Source of the DNA: Sphingomonas sp. 32-62-10
Lineage (GTDB): Bacteria; Pseudomonadota; Alphaproteobacteria; Sphingomonadales; Sphingomonadaceae
Direction of reading: 5' to 3'
Assembly (NCBI GenBank): GCA_002280555.1
Contig: NCEE01000010.1
Coordinates: 186,001-250,000 of the forward strand
Length of the DNA: 64,000 bases
The notes under the pieces were generated by a model. The model made no database searches. It saw only the letters and a program-made list of their open reading frames with translations, and had not been told where the DNA came from. Positions 61,705-64,000 of the stretch are shown here, one piece after another; positions within the stretch are counted from its first letter, which is position 1, and each line of letters begins with the position of its first letter. The position numbers and the translations under genes are program-made.

Positions 61705-61968
61705 ATGTCTACACCAACGTTCACCACGCTCGCGACCAGCCTTTTCGCCCTCATGCTCGCCGTGCCAGCGGCAGCCGAAGAAGCAAAATCGACGCCGACA
61801 GCCAAGCCGTCCACTGCCACTGCCGCCACGGTAAACCGCGCCAAGCCCCCGCGGCACGCAAAGCAACAGCGGAAGCGCCACGAGCATGAACGCAACGAGC
61901 GGCACCACGAGCGTTCCGAAGGTCAGACCGATGATCGGTTGGGGAGCGATAACGATGACCGCGATTGA
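61705..61968 (+). CDS. small exported His- and charge-rich peptide
   Basis: An 87-residue protein with a signal peptide (LATSLFALMLAVPAAAEE). The mature part is Thr/Ala-rich, then a run of alternating Lys/Arg/His/Glu (PRHAKQQRKRHEHERNERHH) and an Asp-rich tail (DDRLGSDNDDRD). Histidine clusters with acidic residues suggest metal or heme-contacting potential, but this is inference. AAGGGAG supports ATG 61705. It overlaps the cytochrome b gene by 14 bases. Confidence 0.65.
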   Translation: MSTPTFTTLATSLFALMLAVPAAAEEAKSTPTAKPSTATAATVNRAKPPRHAKQQRKRHEHERNERHHERSEGQTDDRLGSDNDDRD

Positions 61969-62572
61969 AGCCCGCCCCCGGCGGTGGGACGCGGTCGTTC
62001 AAGTAACCCACTGGTCGATCGCGGCGGCGATTCTGGTCAATGCGCTGATCGTCGAGGAAGGATCGGGCGCGCATGTCTGGGTCGGCTATGCGCTGGCTGC
62101 TATTCTGGCGGTGCGGCTGATCTGGGGATTGATCGGGCCCAAGGCAGCGCGCTTCACTGCCTTTCCGCCCCGCCCCGGGCGGGCGGTGGCGCATATCGGG
62201 GATATCGTCGCGGGCCGAAAGCCCGTCCATGCTTCGCACAACCCGTTGGGGGCGTTGATGGTCTATGCGATCTGGGGCACGCTTGGGGTGGTAATCGCAA
62301 GCGGCATCGCGATGGCCGGGCTTCCCGACACTGCTACGCTGCGGACGATTGCGTCACCCAGCGCAATGGTCGCAACCGAGTCGGGCGATGAAGCAGGCGA
62401 GCGCGAAGGCAGCGAACAGGGCGAAGGCCAGGAAGAGCTGCTGGAAGAGGTTCATGAAATGGCGGTCAACGTGCTTTACCTGTTGATCCTTCTCCACATC
62501 GCCGGCGTCATCTTCGAAAGTCGGCGGAGCGGACGCCATATCGTGATGGCGATGATACCGGGGCCACGCTAA
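61955..62572 (+). CDS. cytochrome b561-type membrane protein
   Basis: A 205-residue di-heme cytochrome b of the Ni/Fe-hydrogenase-b561 type. Four helices with heme-ligand histidines are visible (VVQVTHWSIAAAI, HASHNPLGALM, LLILLHIAGVIFESRRSGRH). An unusually acidic insert lies between helices 3 and 4 (GDEAGEREGSEQGEGQEELL, about residues 153-175). GGGGAG precedes ATG 61955 by 8 bases. It shuttles electrons across the inner membrane, but its partner is not obvious; the exported His-rich peptide upstream is a candidate. Confidence 0.85.
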   Translation: MTAIEARPRRWDAVVQVTHWSIAAAILVNALIVEEGSGAHVWVGYALAAILAVRLIWGLIGPKAARFTAFPPRPGRAVAHIGDIVAGRKPVHASHNPLGALMVYAIWGTLGVVIASGIAMAGLPDTATLRTIASPSAMVATESGDEAGEREGSEQGEGQEELLEEVHEMAVNVLYLLILLHIAGVIFESRRSGRHIVMAMIPGPR

Positions 62573-62581
62573 GCGTTGGCG

Positions 62582-63070
62582 ATGATCGACCGACGGCGCG
62601 CGCTCAAACGCAGGACCATGATAACGGTGGTTGTCGTGGTCCTGCAGCTGCTCGCCACGTTCTTCTTTTTGGGCGATGTTGTCGGCGACTGGCGCGGGGA
62701 ACGGATCAGCGCGCACCTGATGATCGAAGCAGCGGTTTCGATCGCGCTGCTCGCCGGGGTCGTGTTCGGCGCACTGCAAATACACTGGCTGATCCGGCAA
62801 GCCCGGCATGACGAAACCGCTGTGGCGACGGCGCGCGGCGCGATGGCCAATTTGATCCGACTGCGTTTTGCCGAGTGGCGGCTGACGGCTGCCGAAGCCG
62901 ATGTCGCATTGTTTGCGTTGAAAGGCTGCGACATTGCCGAAATTGCCGCGCTCAGGGCAACCGCAGCCGGCACCGTTCGCGCGCAGTTGACCAACGTGTA
63001 CGCCAAGGCCGGGGTAAAGTCGCAGGTGGGTCTGATCGCGCAGTTCACTGAAGATTTGGTCGATCGCTGA
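62582..63070 (+). CDS. membrane-anchored LuxR-type regulator
   Basis: A 162-residue protein with a basic N-terminus, two membrane helices (MITVVVVVLQLLATFFFLG and MIEAAVSIALLAGVVFGALQ) and a C-terminal LuxR-type helix-turn-helix (LTAAEADVALFALKGCDIAE, IAALRATAAGTVRAQLTNVYAKAGV, in part). No receiver domain is present. It starts 9 bases after the cytochrome stop (or TTG 62576). Membrane-tethered HTH proteins usually sense envelope signals; here the redox neighbour suggests one. Confidence 0.8.
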   Translation: MIDRRRALKRRTMITVVVVVLQLLATFFFLGDVVGDWRGERISAHLMIEAAVSIALLAGVVFGALQIHWLIRQARHDETAVATARGAMANLIRLRFAEWRLTAAEADVALFALKGCDIAEIAALRATAAGTVRAQLTNVYAKAGVKSQVGLIAQFTEDLVDR

Positions 63071-63123
63071 TTCGCGGTCGGTGGCGGTTGTAACCATTCG
63101 CCATCCCGCCCCATATCCCCGCA

Positions 63124-64000
63124 ATGACCAAACTCGGCGACTGGATCGAACCGCACCCCCACGGCATCTACGTGCCTGCCGCCGATGTGTGGATCGATCC
63201 GTCGCGCCCTTCGCCCCGAGCGCTCGTGACGCACGGCCATGCCGATCATGCGCGCGGCGGCCACGGCGCGGTGTGGGCGACGCCCGCGACGCTGGCGATC
63301 ATGGGCGTACGCTACGGCCCGCAGGCGGGTACTGACGTGGCTTACGGCGAGCAGCTGACCTTCGGCGATGTCGGCGTGCGTTTTGTTCCCGCCGGCCATG
63401 TGCTCGGCTCGGCGCAGATCGTGCTTGAGCATCGCGGCGAGACGGTGATCGTCTCGGGTGATTACAAGCGCCGCGCCGACCCGACCTGTGCGCCGTTCGA
63501 ACCCGTCAAATGCGATGTCTTCATTACCGAGGCGACGTTCGGCCTGCCCGTTTTCCGTCATCCCGACACGCCAGGCGAGATCGCGAAACTACTCGCCGCA
63601 CTCCACGCCAACCCCGAACGCTGCGTACTGGTGGGGGCCTATGCGCTTGGCAAGGCGCAGCGCGTGATCCGCGAGCTGCGTGACGCGGGGCATCAAGACC
63701 CCATTTATATCCACGGTGCGATGCAGAAGCTGTGCGACCTCTATGTCGCGCACGGCGTCGATCTGGGCGAGCTGCGTCCGGCAACGGTGGCAAACAAGGC
63801 CGAGATGGCGGGGCACATCATCGTCGCGCCGCCATCGGCATTGCAGGACCGCTGGTCGCGGCGGCTGCCCGATCCGATCACCGCGATGGCGAGCGGCTGG
63901 ATGCGGGTGCGCCAGCGTGCCGTACAACGCGGAGTCGAGCTGCCGCTGATCCTCTCCGATCATGCCGATTGGGATGAGCTGACCGATACCCTGACCGAAA
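63124..64000 (+). CDS. ligase-associated DNA damage response exonuclease (cut by window end)
   Basis: A metallo-beta-lactamase/beta-CASP nuclease. After MTKLGDWIEPHPHGIYVPAA come the metal motif THGHADHARGG, PAGHVLGSAQI, VIVSGDYKRRADPT and FITEATFGLPVFRHP; the visible 292 residues include the SDHAD motif near the end. The C-terminus is outside the window. It is a member of the LPD repair set with PdeM and the DEXH helicase; the ATP-dependent ligase is expected just beyond the window. Confidence 0.93.
   Translation, partial: MTKLGDWIEPHPHGIYVPAADVWIDPSRPSPRALVTHGHADHARGGHGAVWATPATLAIMGVRYGPQAGTDVAYGEQLTFGDVGVRFVPAGHVLGSAQIVLEHRGETVIVSGDYKRRADPTCAPFEPVKCDVFITEATFGLPVFRHPDTPGEIAKLLAALHANPERCVLVGAYALGKAQRVIRELRDAGHQDPIYIHGAMQKLCDLYVAHGVDLGELRPATVANKAEMAGHIIVAPPSALQDRWSRRLPDPITAMASGWMRVRQRAVQRGVELPLILSDHADWDELTDTLTE

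Overview
The window is high-GC DNA from an alphaproteobacterium, most likely of the order Sphingomonadales. The evidence is the many TonB-dependent receptors and small secreted proteins, conserved blocks such as rpmF-plsX-fabH-ihfA-merR, glyA-nrdR-trmJ and (rpmI)-rplT-pheST, a SigK/RskA/fasciclin locus, and scattered copies of a palindromic repeat with core GAGCGAAGTCGA that I know from sphingomonad genomes. It is chromosomal core sequence. I see no prophage, insertion sequence, CRISPR array, rRNA operon or plasmid gene, and no gene-free stretch longer than about 300 bases.

Layout. 0-6 kb: topA (cut by the window edge), dprA, plsY, murI, a CAP-domain protein and a gluzincin/TPR protein. 6-8.4 kb: a three-gene operon, btaA-btaB-DUF3429, for betaine lipid synthesis. 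8.6-12 kb: fasciclin protein, anti-sigma factor, ECF sigma factor, a secreted DUF1579-like protein and a membrane LytTR regulator. 12-17 kb: rpiB-glyA-small protein-nrdR, a repeat-flanked GIY-YIG gene, a broken trmJ, chorismate mutase and rpsD. 17-24.8 kb: M28 peptidase, agmatine-to-putrescine genes aguA/aguB, Cld-family protein, uracil-DNA glycosylase, folK, tRNA-Lys, PAP2 phosphatase and a CitE-like lyase. 24.9-31.6 kb: TonB receptor, a broken galE, msrA and an AsmA protein. 31.8-39 kb: a headless rpmI, then rplT-pheS-pheT, a PLP decarboxylase, an aldose epimerase and EcsC. 39-52.6 kb: prfC, a TonB receptor with a divergent TetR gene, merR-ihfA-fabH-plsX-rpmF, MAPEG, an MBL hydrolase, pabBC, an aspartate aminotransferase and a second, exported msrA. 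52.7-64 kb: three ligase-associated DNA repair genes (pdeM, a split DEXH helicase, an MBL exonuclease cut by the window end) spaced among kup, a PepSY protein, two peptidase genes and a cytochrome b561 / His-rich peptide / membrane LuxR-type cassette.

The most notable result is that four normally conserved genes are visibly damaged: trmJ (internal out-of-frame deletion), galE (32-bp tandem duplication causing a frameshift), rpmI (first half missing) and the DEXH helicase (in-frame TAA). The ECF sigma gene also has an aberrant N-terminus overlapping the gene upstream. These may be real gene decay or assembly/sequencing errors; raw reads would decide. Of intact modules, btaA-btaB-DUF3429 and the 61.7-63.1 kb cytochrome/His-rich/LuxR cassette are the best candidates for less-described biology. 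Family assignments come from recognising sequence motifs, not from database searches.
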